Below, one piece after another: positions 45,767 through 56,328 of a stretch of DNA of 64,000 nt (its first letter is position 1; the number at the start of each line of letters is the position of its first letter). A program made the position numbers and the translations under genes. Origin of the DNA: Blepharisma stoltei (lineage: Eukaryota > Ciliophora > Heterotrichea > Heterotrichida > Blepharismidae); the NCBI GenBank assembly GCA_914767885.1, contig CAJZBQ010000056.1, positions 248,001 through 312,000 of the forward strand, given 5' to 3'. The notes under the pieces are model-generated. The model was given only the letters and a program-made list of their open reading frames with translations. It did not search any database and was not told the DNA's origin.

Positions 45767-47247
45767 TTACGAATTCGACAAATATCGTTGCCTTATAGCA
45801 GATATTTCTTCTTTTCTCCTCTTTTCTATCTCTTGTACAGCGTTTTCTATTTCTTCTCCTAATGTATCATTCATGGTCTTTATAAGTGAGCCAATCAGCA
45901 AGGACTCTCCCATGCTTTGGATTTCTTTGATTTGTTCTTGGTAGCTCTCAGTCAGTTTTCTTTTTACATTAATTTTTTCCTCTATATATTTTTCCATGAC
46001 TTTTTCTACCTCTTCTTCAAATAGTTCTATGTGTGACTTTTTGGGGGCGCCGCCACTTCTATCACTTTCTTCAAGGGCTCTAATGATTTTTGGTCGATTT
46101 TTTTTTTTCAGAATTTTTACGATAAAAGATCTTACCGAGTAATAAATATGTCAAGGAGAAAAAACTTACTCCCCCCCCCTCCGTGAGTGAACAAAAAAAA
46201 TTTTGTTCACTCACGCAGGGGGGTTAATTGTTTTTTTTTAAAAAAAAAAAATTTATATATACATTTTATAAAAAATATTTTTTTCGAAATTTAAAAAAAT
46301 CCTAATTCGCAAAAAATTGGAAAGCAAATATTAATTTAATTTATAAAATTTATGTTTTAAAAAGCAAATTTGTTTAAAATTAAATAGAATTAGCTCTAGA
46401 TTTCATTAACTAATTATCATTTATATATCAAAATTTTTTTCCATGAAAAATGTTTTCTATTAAAACAATTTTTGTTCACTCACGGAGGGTGGGTTTTTGG
46501 GCAAAAAATAGGGATTTTTCTAATGGTTTTGTTCACTCACGGAGGGGGGGGGAGTTAGCAAATAGCTAGAGAAATGCCTATCAGGGGAAAATCTTTTACT
46601 AAAAATATCCTATACTCTTCAAGAAACTTCTTTATCCCTAAAGATCCTGCAGAAAAGGTATTTGACCGAAAATCTCGTCGATTTGTAGAAGCTGAGCGCT
46701 GATTTACCCTATCTCTAAGCCTTGAATTCAAATTTTCAGCCTGCGATTGTAGATTTTCCTGTATCCTTTTGCTTGCTGAGCTACTTTCAGTTGTGTGGGA
46801 TAAAATAGCTTTTTCAGCATTTCTTTCTATCGTTATGTCTTTATTGGGAGGCGAATTCATCAATTTTGCCTTAATTTTTTGTTTTTCTTCAGCACGTTTC
46901 CTATAAGTGTCACGAACAGATTCAGGCGTAGGAGTGAGACTGGATCTTAATGGCTTTTGTGGATTTTGATAATCTTTTATTACTTTTAAGACTTCTTCTC
47001 GTGCAAGAAATTTCTGCATGCGGTCTTGGTAATGTAAATATCTTGGGTCTTTAATAGATTCTAGTTGTTCTATAGCTTGGGAATATAGCGCTAAAAGTCT
47101 TTGAATCATGGGAAAACTAACACAAAAATCGAGCTCACCTTCTAAATCGAGAACTTCTTGAGCGAAGGTTGGAGAAAGGACTGGCAGGGAGTCATCAGGG
47201 TAGTCATCAGGAACTGTTTTTGACTGGTGCTTTCTTCCAAACATCAT
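45767..47247 (-). CDS. Coiled-coil protein split by a MITE; join unresolved
   Basis: Leftward from MMFGRKHQSKTVP. The first segment (47247 to about 46558) is a basic coiled-coil protein ending SLAIC. After the MITE (46169-46557) an open frame in the matching phase continues (RPKIIRALEESDRS, ELFEEEVEKVMEKYIEEKIN) to NS at 45767. Exact TA excision leaves TGC TA-A, a stop codon at the join. Either the protein ends there, with a second gene downstream, or an additional removal occurs. An 11-A run just downstream may also be misread. No family recognised. Confidence 0.6.
46169..46557. mobile_element. MITE-like IES, GTGAGTGAACAAA family
   Basis: 389 bp, TA-bounded (46167-46168, 46556-46557). Hairpin left, double-arm end right. 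Core and length nearly match 23582-23964 and 19801-20187, so the family moved recently. Confidence 0.88.
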
Positions 47248-47668
47248 ATGAATATAAATATCTAATTATCTTCGCCATCTTCTAGGAAATCAAGATTAGT
47301 AATTAAGAATTAATATTTTTTGAAATAAGCAAAATGCTTTAGATTTGTGAAGAGTGCTAGGCTATTTTTATTCTTGTTTCTGAGTCTATAATTTGGAATG
47401 GCTGTCAAGCAGATCTAGTATATTTTAGACAGCCTGAGTATAAATGAAATGCTATAATAATGATGACAATATGAGAAAATAATCTGAGAGAAAAGGAAAA
47501 AAGCCTCTATTGAAGTTATTATTCAAATAATGAATTCTAATTCAAAAAGCTTCTTTTGATATCATTTCACACTGTAAAATCCGCCATCATATATAAGCAA
47601 GCTTCCTACAAGCACAATTTTACAATAAAAATCAAAATAATCTGCTAATAAATTAAAAGACTAACTAT
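47248..47668. other. Intergenic region
   Basis: AT-rich, no coding frame, repeat or RNA gene recognised. Confidence 0.5.
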
Positions 47669-47908
47669 TTAGACCAACTTGCTATTCACAATATAGCCCA
47701 TCCTTTTTGCAGCCCATGATCCTATTTTCGGTCCCAAAGAAGTCGATGCATACAGAAAAAGTGCCGGATAAAGCATATTTTTCACAATTTTCGCTAGATG
47801 ATCAATCGAAAATCCACCTTTTTCTTCCCCCTCAATTTCCTCCTCATCAAAATCAAAGTCCTCTATGCAATCGCTGTTCCTATGATTCCTTCTCACTTCA
47901 TCCTCCAT
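47669..47908 (-). CDS. Small protein of unknown function (79 residues)
   Basis: Starts MEDEVRRNHR, with a strongly acidic N-terminal region (EDFDFDEEEIEGEE) followed by a hydrophobic, possibly membrane-associated helix (IVKNMLYPALFLYASTSLGP). TAG stop. It lies 38 bp downstream of the SAS6-like gene in the same orientation. Composition and clean ends support a real small gene, but no family is known. Confidence 0.6.
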   Translation of the reverse strand: MEDEVRRNHRNSDCIEDFDFDEEEIEGEEKGGFSIDHLAKIVKNMLYPALFLYASTSLGPKIGSWAAKRMGYIVNSKLV

Positions 47909-47946
47909 TTTATTACTATTTAATAACCAAAGTAACTTAATTTATC

Positions 47947-48621
47947 TTAACTCTGATTTTGAAGTCCCTTCTTTGGCTGTCTCTGCAGCTGTAGCAATAA
48001 TGAAGGGTTTTTCACTTTAATCGCAGCATTCACATCTTGCAGACGAGCTTGGACAATTGCGAGCTTGCTTTTAACTGCGTTATAACGATAAGTGATCTGC
48101 TGGCGGACCATTTCTTCAGTGCTGGCTAAGAAGTCCAAGGACAGGAGCTCGATGAACTTGTACTCCATGTTCTGGATGAAGTCAAGACGAGCGCGGCCAT
48201 CTCTATGCATAATGAAGACCGCCAAGAAGTTGTGAGGCTCCTTGATGCAAGAATTCAGCATCCTTATCATGATTGTGGGGAGCTCTGAGAAGTCAATCAT
48301 CAGTTTTTGGGATTGCTGCAGTTGTTGGAAGCTGGCTTCGTCTAAAGCGTGGATATAGTGGAAGAAAAGGTCGTTCTCACTTGTGAGCTCGACTTTTACG
48401 TGCTGAGGGTTGTTGTTGTCGCCGAGGACCAGAAGCTTTACTTTGATGGCTTCGAGAGTCCCGACTTCTTGAGGGCCACTTCCTGACTCTTGAATTCTGA
48501 GCTCGAATGGGACTTCTCGGTCATATGCTACATGGTGGCCTTCACTGAGGCTGGGGTCCATCTCTTCGATTGCGGAGAAATCGAAGGAGTTGATTAAACT
48601 GTCTCCACGTTCGTCATGCAT
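47947..48621 (-). CDS. SAS6L: SAS6-like protein (SAS6L)
   Basis: About 224 residues. The fold region matches the SAS-6 N-terminal domain: VKLLVLGDNNNPQHVKVELT, ENDLFFHYIHALDEASFQQL, LMIDFSELPTIMIRMLNSC, HNFLAVFIMHRDGRARLDFI, EYKFIELLSLDFLASTEEMV. It stops after NPSLLLQLQRQ with no long coiled coil, which is the hallmark of the short SAS6L paralogue found in ciliates, apicomplexans and kinetoplastids rather than centriolar SAS-6. SAS6L proteins localise near the basal plate or apical complex. The ATG at 48621 (MHDERGD) is used, since the frame further upstream lacks ATG. No IES. Confidence 0.85.
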   Translation of the reverse strand: MHDERGDSLINSFDFSAIEEMDPSLSEGHHVAYDREVPFELRIQESGSGPQEVGTLEAIKVKLLVLGDNNNPQHVKVELTSENDLFFHYIHALDEASFQQLQQSQKLMIDFSELPTIMIRMLNSCIKEPHNFLAVFIMHRDGRARLDFIQNMEYKFIELLSLDFLASTEEMVRQQITYRYNAVKSKLAIVQARLQDVNAAIKVKNPSLLLQLQRQPKKGLQNQS

Positions 48622-48803
48622 CTTTACCAATTGAATTTATGAATTAGGTTTGAATGAGAAAAAAGAAATGGAGACTTTTTTTGTAGTCAGTTTTCTCCTT
48701 GGTTTTATTTTATAATTTAAATTACTTATCATATAATCATAAAAATTGTTATTGTTTGTATTAGATTATTTATATAATTATAAATTATAAAAAAATTGGG
48801 GAG

Positions 48804-50414
48804 TTAGAGTTTTTCAGCGGCATTTTGCTGTTGTTTTCCTCTGCTGTTACCTCTGCTACTTATAGAAGGAGTTCTTGTTCCAGGACCACACAAAATTCTG
48901 ATTACTGAATGCAATTTTTCAGCAAGAACTACCGTTTCTGGTTGATTTGCCAAAGCTTGCTCGATTTCTTCTTCATTAAAAGGAACAGTCTGTGCAAGCC
49001 TTACAAGAGTCTCAAGAAAATCAGGGAATAACATTTGTGAGTCCTTAGCACTTGAAAAAAATAAGGTGTCCTCACACAGCTGCTGAAGATTGTCTTTTGT
49101 AATGACTTCTGCTAGCTGCTCAGACTCCATAATCAAGTTTATAAAGTCCTGCACTTTCAGCTCAATTCTAATTCCCTGTGAAGGTGTCGCTTTTACCATA
49201 TACTTAGTTACAAGAAAATCAGCATTTTCCATGAAAAGCTCAAAAATTTCTGGTTTAAGGAGCTCTGATTTCACATAGTCTTGCAGCCAGACAGCTTTAC
49301 TTTTAGCAATAGTCTCAATTACAGTTATATAGCCTGTATCTTCTGGGTGTTTGAATTCAGAAAACCGAACCAAAAGCAATAAAAACATTTGGAGACTAAT
49401 AGTAGGGGCTAAAACATCAGTCATGGCATTATCCAAGTCATCCCCGAATTCTATGACAGTTTGGACTATTTCGTCAGAGTCAGTTATTAAATCAAAAGTC
49501 CTCAGAATGTGGAAAAAATCGTGGGCTGAAATCATCTCTTCGTCAGGCAGGTGAAAATAAGTATACAAGGTAAACACGTCGTATAGCAGAGGAAAATGAG
49601 CTGCAAGAGATGCAGGGGCATCTGGCCATACGTCATATAAAGTCTTCACTGGGATGTTTGGCTGCGTTTCTTCTTGTTGCAGCTGCTCCTGGGCTTTTTT
49701 TAAGGCTTCTTCTTCTTTCTTTCTCTGCTCCTGCTCTTCTTGTATCATAGCTTCTTTATGCTTTTTCTTGCTCCATGGGTCAGGAAACAGCCCAATCGAC
49801 ACATTTATTTTTTCATCATTCCCCAGCTCTCTAGGCTCAGAATTTTCATTTTCCCTTTGTGGCGAAACCTCACAAACCTTCATGATTTTCACCTCCCCAA
49901 AGGGCAAGTTAAGTTCTCCTCTGAACTCTTTTCTTGCCAAATCTACTGGGTAAAGCTCAACTTCTCTATTTCCTTGTACCTCTTCGCTGAACTCTTTTTC
50001 CAGTTCTTTGAAGATGGTATAAGTGAATTTCACAAGGACAATTGAATGCTGCCTATTGGAAATGGTGAAATCAGTTTTAGTTGGCCTGAAAAGAAACTTG
50101 CAGCTCATAATGTTCCTTTGACTGCCAAAGGCTTGGTCATATCATTCTATGTACTTAGGATTTGGAGGCTGCGTCAGGTCTCTGAGGGTTACAAAGACTT
50201 CATCCCCGTCATGTAGGGCAATATTGATGCGCCATCGAGGATGATGAGCTGCTCCATCCACATTGCAGAGATAAGTAGGAATGTATTGGCCTTTAGGATA
50301 GGCTTCTTTTCCATACAGAAATGCAGCACTTAAGGCGAGCCATGCCAGATCTTGTATACCTGAGCCACAGTTGACTTCATATACTTGTTCCTTTATATGA
50401 ACTTTGATTTTCAT
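48804..50414 (-). CDS. Ubiquitin-like-fold plus coiled-coil protein, unknown
   Basis: About 536 residues, one exon, with TGA as Trp in KYIEWYDQAF joining two parts. The N-terminal 85 residues (MKIKVHIKEQVYEVN...DGDEVFVTLRDL) look like a beta-grasp or C2-like domain. The middle contains a charged coiled coil (EEQEQRKKEEEALKKAQEQ), then an all-helical, EF-hand-like region (LPDEEMISAHDFFHILRTFD; LFPDFLETLVRLAQ). C-terminus Gln/Ser-rich. Similar domain orders occur in ciliary proteins, but no orthologue is claimed. No IES. Confidence 0.75.
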
Positions 50415-50448
50415 AACTTATTTATATGAAGTAAATTTATATTTAAAT

Positions 50449-52963
50449 TTATTTTGATTTTAATGACGGCCGGAACGTGCAGCTTTGGAGCTCTTGGTGC
50501 TCCTTCATTTCTTTTTGCTTGGCCAGTTTCAATTGGTTTAGCTTAGTCGTCATAACTGAGCGCTCATAGATGTCTTCTGGAAGTGATGACCTTGATTTCT
50601 CTGCAAGTTTAATAGACTTTTCACTAATAAGAACTGGAGCTTCTTGGCTGGTTTCTTGCTGTTTGATTTCTGCAATGGTTTCTCGTTTAAGGAGATGAGC
50701 TCTTTCTTCAACAGTCAGAGTGTTGCAAAGTTCTTCCAATTTTTCAGCAAATTCGGGAAATTCCATTGGAGATTGGGAGGTTTCAATGTCATTGAAAATT
50801 GGGGTCAAAATCGCAAGGTTTTTGCCATCAAGGTCATCTATATTGATTTCTTGGGACGAAATTTTCCCGTCGTTGTCAGAATCGAGGGTAGAGAAGAGCT
50901 TTTGATATTGCTTGATTATATATATAAAAAGGTGTATTGGGACCGACCCGTCCTCTCAGTGACGGTGACACATGCATATTCGGGCATGGTTGCTGGAGCT
51001 GTGAGTGGGCTAAGAATATCAGGAGCCTCGAGGTGGGAGGCATAAGGATGAAAGCAATTGTTTGTGACCTTATTCAATGGGCGGTTACTTGCTACTCATT
51101 TTCCAGCAGCACCCAAGCCAGTAGGTACTCGAGATGGAGCAAGTCGACTTACCTGCTCAAGCTACTACTGTGAATAGTCGAAGAGGTTAAGTATTTTTCT
51201 AGGGATGACCTGAAAAAAGGGAGTTAGACAACTATCGGCGGTCACTTCAGTTGAAAGGGTCCATAAATTGGTTGATCTGGAAGTGGCGGTGCCTTGTAAA
51301 GGATCATACCCAATAGGGCATACCACTTCCGAAAAGCCAGAAGTTTCGGCCTGGGCTTAGAGGTACCAGAGGTGGAACCCAATTCGCTTGTGCCACCACC
51401 TGTCTAATCGGAACATGCAGAATACCACTTTGGAAGCAGATACGTTAAAAAATCTTACACCTATCAAATCTTGATATTGCTTGATTCTGAAATCCTTAAA
51501 AATTTTTTGAGATGCTGCACTTGCTTTCTGTGCAGCTGCTGTCGCATTCCAAAAAGTCTGTGTTTCCGCAGTTACCTCATTAATTTTCTTTTGCTTCTCA
51601 TCTTTTAATGAATACAAATGTTCCCATATAGGCTGCTCATTTCTATTCGTTTTGCTATAAGTTTGTGGGTGGAATAATCTTTGCCCAGTGCTTTCATCAT
51701 GCGTAGGCTGCTGCTGCAATCTCATAGCTTCCAGCTCTTCTTCTATACTAATTGCCAGAGAATCGGCTCCACACGGGAACGATTTTCCACGTGTGGAGCG
51801 ATTTTTTCGCACGTGGAAGTCAGGATTCTCACGTGTGGAAAAATGGTTCCACACGTGGAAAATCGTTCCCGTGTGGAGCCGATTTTCGGTTGCCCGAGGA
51901 TGGCGCAAATAGCGCCATCCTCGGGCAATTTCTATACCTTTTTCTTTGAATTTACAAGTCTTTCAATAAATTCATTAGTGCTTTCCACTTCTTTTTTTTC
52001 TACATGGATTTCAGGTCTAAAACTGTACTGTCTAATGCTTTCTTCTTCCAGCTCAATCTGCTTTTCTTTTTTTCTACTAGCTTGTGAAAACAACTCTTCA
52101 TGAATAGGCTTAGTGCTAGTCCTGGATCTATTCCACGATGTTTCTTTAATTGCTGGCGTAAATGTGCACTCCTTCATCTCATCAACTTCTACCTTTGCTT
52201 TTAAATCAGCTAATCTTTCTTTATACTCCTCAGCTTTTCTATTAAGCAAATCCTCAGTTTTCTCATAGTTTCTAGGAGAAAGCAAGCTTGAAAACTTGTT
52301 GATTTGTGGCTTAAAACTGTAGCTCATCAGCTCTTTGCTTTCGTTTTCTTGTCTTTTGGCTTCTCCGTTCTTAAGCAGTGCTTCTTTTTGCTTAAGTCCT
52401 TTTATATACAGCCATTCTCCATAGTTAATATTGCTTTGAGTTTTAGATTTGGTAAGTGCAGTGGTCGTGTTGTTAGAAAGCACAGATTTTGAAGGCTTGG
52501 CTCCTTGTCGATAAAGCCGATCATATACACTCCCTTGGCTTTGTCGCTTATTTGCAAGAGCTTTTGAGCGGGGGTTAATTGTAGGGGCATGATTGCCTTT
52601 GCTGTTAGTTTCGAATAGAAAATTGTCCTTTGGGGTGTAAGAGCTAGAGTATGAGCCAAAGAAATCAGACATTTTTCCTAGGTCTGGAGAAGTTGAATTT
52701 GCACGCTTCTCGACGAGCTCTTTGTTCTGTCTAATCACATGGGCTAAAGACTGCTGAAGAGATTTGTCAAGTTTATGCTTCATTGCAAAGTCGTGAGCTA
52801 GCTGGAAGGGATCATCATTTTCGCTTATAGTAATAATATCTTGACGGCCATCACCAATCTCAACAGTCATTACTAGGAGTTCTTGATTTTTAGGCCTTGC
52901 TTTAGGTGAATCTTCTTGAGCACTGTATTCCTCAGTGTCAGAAAGGCTAACTGGGTCTTCCAT
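50449..52963 (-). CDS. EF-hand/coiled-coil protein with repeated FxP motifs (retroelement and fold-back IES inside)
   Basis: Pieces on the minus strand: 52963-51937, 51745-51487, 50917-50449. The N-terminus is ubiquitin-like (QELLVMTVEIGDGRQDIITI). Four copies of a short motif (SYSFKPQI, ECTFTPAI, QYSFRPEI, SCTFRPSL) are spread along a charged coiled coil. The motif is common in protist basal-body and axonemal proteins. An EF-hand loop DSDNDGKISSQEI follows the retroelement site. Fold-back removal gives KKKV-EEELEAMRLQ. Retroelement removal gives IKQYQ-KLFSTLD. Likely calcium-responsive cytoskeletal protein; inference. Confidence 0.8.
50918..51470 (+). mobile_element. SINE-like element related to S1, 16-bp duplication
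   Basis: About 553 bp. Flanked by TTGATATTGCTTGATT at 50902-50917 and 51471-51486. Collinear but diverged from S1: shared words include CTTACCTGC, AGTTGAAAGGGTCC, CAATAGGGCA and TTTCGGCC(T/C)GGGCT. No TCTAA tail remains. It splits the EF-hand gene in an exon. The duplicate contains TA. Confidence 0.75.
51746..51936. mobile_element. TA-bounded fold-back IES (191 bp)
   Basis: TA at 51744-51745 and 51935-51936. Two palindromic blocks: arms AATCGGCTCCACACGGGAAC with complement (51758-51890), and the 42-nt hairpin GCCCGAGGATGGCGC shared with 17757-17976. Minus-strand excision joins AAA AAG GTA to GAA GAA GAG, in frame. This shows that a fold-back can be an IES in an exon. Confidence 0.85.
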
Positions 52964-53162
52964 AGTTTATTTTATATAAATAGTTCATCCATTTAGAAAA
53001 AAACCATTAAGTTCAAAAATGAAATCCTTGGATTTCTCTTTTTGTAAGGCAATTAAACGCTTGATAGGTTTTTTAATAATTTAGCCACAATAACTAATTT
53101 ATTTCTTGCTAATTAAAATATGGGTCGCTAGAATTTTCTGGTCTCCTGACCGAAAATTCATA

Positions 53163-53505
53163 TCTTGCATAGTTTAATTATGAGGTTTGATTTCCCCTTG
53201 TGAACTTGTCCCAGCTATGCCAGGGAAGCAATGGCTGGCGATTTTTCCTACCGGACTTCTGACCTTAGGGAATCGAAATTTCCAGAAGGGTCACCTACCC
53301 CAGGTGGTGGAAACTGGGACCTTTAGGGTGCCTGAGCTTAAAGAAGAGTTGCTGAAGACCAAACTTCAAGGCTGGCGCTCTGATAGTGATCAAGTTAGAG
53401 GCGGCCACACCTTTGGGAGGCCGAGGAAAATGGCACGAAATTCACCCCAAGCGGTGTTGGTGGTAGCTTTGCCGAGCAACCTTAGTTGGGATGCTAAGCG
53501 AGTAT
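53163..53505 (+). repeat. S2 dispersed repeat, intergenic copy
   Basis: The most complete copy of the S2 family (others 38690-39030 and 25530-25650, both reverse). It lies between the EF-hand gene and the TIM50-like gene. Flanks contain TTAATTA / ATTAATTA, a possible short duplication. GC-rich, non-coding. The rest of 52964-53629 is AT-rich. Confidence 0.65.
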
Positions 53506-53629
53506 AGATTAATTAATATTAAGGTTTATTTCTTACGATTTTTAAATTAATTATTTAACTTGCCTATTAAATTCATCTATTTCTATTTTTAATCTAAAAT
53601 ATTCTTATTACCAGATAATTTGTTAATAA

Positions 53630-54852
53630 ATGCTAGTTTTTAGAAGAAGGATAATTCCATTCCCATTAAAGAGATTCGTCAGCAGTGATGACGACGATGT
53701 ACTTTTTGCGAACGACAAAATCGAGTCAAAGCATAACCCCAAGTCCAACTCTCCCTTCAGAATTGCACTCAGGGTTCTGGGAAGGATTGTCTTTTATGGT
53801 AGCGTCTGCTTATACGGATACACTTATTACACCTACAAGCACCAACAAGACCCAGAAAATCAAATGCTAATCAACCCTTACTTTCTCTCAGCTGTAAAGT
53901 GGACTGATACACGTGTCAAGGCAGTTTATTCTTTATTTGTGGATCCTCCGCTTGACAAATTGCTGCCAGACTTGGTTTTGCCTCCAGGATATATGAAGCC
54001 AAAAACACTTGTACTGGATTTAAGAGGCACCCTTGTCTCTACAGAGTACGTCTTCGGAAAAGGCTTTGAAGTAATGAAGCGGCCTGGCCTGTCTGATTTC
54101 TTAAATCGTATGGCTCGCATGTACGAAGTCGTCATTTTTAGCGACGAAGAGACCTTTCTCACATCTCAGCTGACAGATTCTTTGGACCCAAGACATATGA
54201 TTTTTACGGCAAGGCTTGGCAAAGAATGCTTAGTACCCTCTTAAAAGCTCACAAACTAATTTGAGAACTCTTAGAGGGTTAATTTATTGAAATTATAATT
54301 ATTGAAATATAAAAAAATTAAATTAAATAATCTAAATTTAATAGAATTAGCTAGATAAAATAATTATAATTTTAATTATATATAAGTATTTTATAAAAAA
54401 TATTAATTATTTCTATGCATTTTTTCAATCTTATAAATGGGTTAGCTTATAGGTCAGGAGAGTTCATTAAAGATTTAGATTACCTTAACAGAGATCTGAA
54501 AAATGTAATTATCATTGAAAAAGACCCTGCAAGAGTCAAGAAACACCCTGATAATGCTATTTTGCTACCTGAATTCAAAGGAGACGTTTCGGATAACAGT
54601 TTGCCTGAGCTGACTCCTTTTCTTGAGCATTTGGTAAAAGATAATGTGCAGGATATAAGAGAAGAACTCAATAAATATGGGCATACAGAAACAGGCAAAA
54701 AATACTTGAAAAAGATCGCAGGACTTAGAGACCAAGTCTTACTGCAACAGCGAAAAGGGCTTGGAGGGTTTTTATCTAAAAATAAAACCTTCAGCAACAA
54801 AAAAGCCAATGTGGAGCCACTTGAAGATCTGGTTCCAAAGCCAGGAGATTAG
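53630..54852 (+). CDS. TIM50: TIM50-like FCP1-type protein of the mitochondrial import machinery
   Basis: Pieces 53630-54232 and 54445-54852. It has a basic N-terminus, one TM helix (VLGRIVFYGSVCLYGYTYYT), then the FCP1-like domain. TIM50 features: KPKTLVLDLRGTLVSTEY, MKRPGLSDFLNRMA, YEVVIFSDEE, LDPRHMIFTA, FIKDLDYLNRDLKNVIII, then PFLEHLV. The first catalytic motif is DLRGT instead of DxDGT/DLDET, so it is probably inactive as a phosphatase, as for other TIM50s that act as receptors of the TIM23 complex. Removing the IES gives KECL-AYRSGEF. A convergent HslU gene lies 45 bp downstream. Confidence 0.88.
54233..54444. mobile_element. IES with one hairpin end (212 bp)
   Basis: TA at 54231-54232 and 54443-54444. 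The left end carries a hairpin CCCTCTTAAAAGCTC ... GAGAACTCTTAGAGGG. The right end lacks a clear second arm. Probably a decayed MITE with yet another arm sequence. Excision restores TIM50. Confidence 0.8.
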
Positions 54853-54897
54853 TTAAGTGATTAATTTCTAAAGGACAAAAGGATTATATAATAGATT

Positions 54898-56256
54898 CTA
54901 TAGTAGATACTTCCTGAGATCTGTCTGTTTCGTCATTTCTTTTACTTTGCTATTCACCAACTCAGCTGTGACGACAACCTCTTGGTTTTCATAGTCCAGC
55001 GCATTAAAAGAGATATCCTCCAAAATCTTTTCCATTACCGTTGTGAGTCTTCTTGCACCAGTGTTTTCTATGGTTTTATTGATTTCGTCGGCGACCTCAG
55101 CAATCCTATCAACTGCTTCTGGGGTGAATTTCAGGTCAATTTTTTCAGTCTTCAAGAGTTCTGTGTTTTGCTTTATCAAGTTGTTTTCTGGCTCAGTCAA
55201 AATTCTTTTAAGGTCGTCTTTTTGTAAAGCTTTTAGGTTGACTCTGACAGGAAGACGGCCTTGGAGCTCAGCGAGGAGATCAGATGGTCTGGTTTCGCTA
55301 AAAGCTCCTGAGGCAATGAATAAGATGTGGTCAGTTTGGACGTCGCCATGCTTGGTGGTGATCATGGTCCCTTCTATTATAGGCAATAAGTCTCTTTGTA
55401 CTCCTTCTGCACTTGGATTTGTGCCAGTTTTTATTGCGTCAGCTGAGGTGGCGATTTTGTCGATTTCGTCAATAAAAACAATTCCATGCTCTTGGACTGC
55501 TTCTAAGGCTTCTTTAATTATATTTTGTTCTTTCATGTAGCCTTCAGTTATCTGAGTTGCCAGTGTTTTTTTGGCTTCCCCGATTTGGATTTTTTCTTTA
55601 TAAGCTTGGAGAGTTCTGCCTGGCTTATATCTTTTCAGGGTGTCGAGGTAGTCCTCTATTGACAGAGCATCAGCTTGGGTGTTTCTCTCTACAATCTTTT
55701 CTAAATCAGGGATTTCTACATAAATCATCCTCTGGTCCATTTTTCCTGACCTCAGCTGCTCACGCTTAACTTCTTTTCTCTCATTCTCTGGAAAATCAGG
55801 CCCTAGCAGATGGCTTAGCAAGTATTCCTCCACAATGGCGTCAATTTCTGAAGAAAAGCTTTTCAGTTTGCTCCTCAAATTTTCCTTGGTCTGGTGTATC
55901 CCTGCTGAAACTAAATCCTTGATAATTTGATCCACATCTCGGCCATGATACCCCACTTCCGTAAACTTCGTAGCCTCAACCTTTATAAATGGTGACCCAC
56001 AGAGCTTTGCAAGCCTTCTAGCAATTTCTGTTTTTCCGCATCCAGTTGGCCCAATCATCAAGATGTTTTTTGGTGTCACCTCAGCTTGAAGATTTTCTGG
56101 CAATTGCTTCCTTCTTCACCTGGTCCTAAGAGCAATTGCTACAGCCTGTTTCGCCTCTTGTTGCCCGACTATGAATTTATCAAGCTCTGAACACAGCTGT
56201 TTTGGGCTGAGACTGAAGGACGAGCTGGAAATTGCTCTTCTCATAAATCGCAGCAT
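54898..56256 (-). CDS. hslU: HslU (ClpY) AAA+ unfoldase subunit of the HslUV protease
   Basis: 452 residues, close to bacterial HslU (about 443). Leftward from MLRFMRRAISSSS, a likely mitochondrial presequence. N-domain LDKFIVGQQEAKQAVAIAL; Walker A IGPTGCGKTEIARRLA; pore loop VEATKFTEVGYHGRDVD (GYVG-like position reads GYHG); I-domain 110-230; Walker B IVFIDEIDK; sensor region FIASGAF; arginine GRLPVRVNL; C-terminal ARRLTTVMEKILEDISF. TGA is Trp in RTRWRRKQ. Mitochondrial HslUV in protists is known. No IES. It shares a 72-bp divergent promoter with the RFC gene. Confidence 0.96.
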
Positions 56257-56328
56257 TTTATTAGTTTTCTTAAAAAATGCTAGGAAAATTAGCTGCAAAT
56301 ATGCCTCCAAATAAAATATAATCCCGCC

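Noticed and set aside
51681-51949. Several overlapping frames on both strands
   Set aside because: They come from the fold-back element at 51746-51936. The only coding here is the flanking EF-hand gene.
53187-53507. Protein-coding frame of 106 codons in the S2 repeat
   Set aside because: The frame is not conserved in the other S2 copies, which carry indels; the repeat is non-coding.
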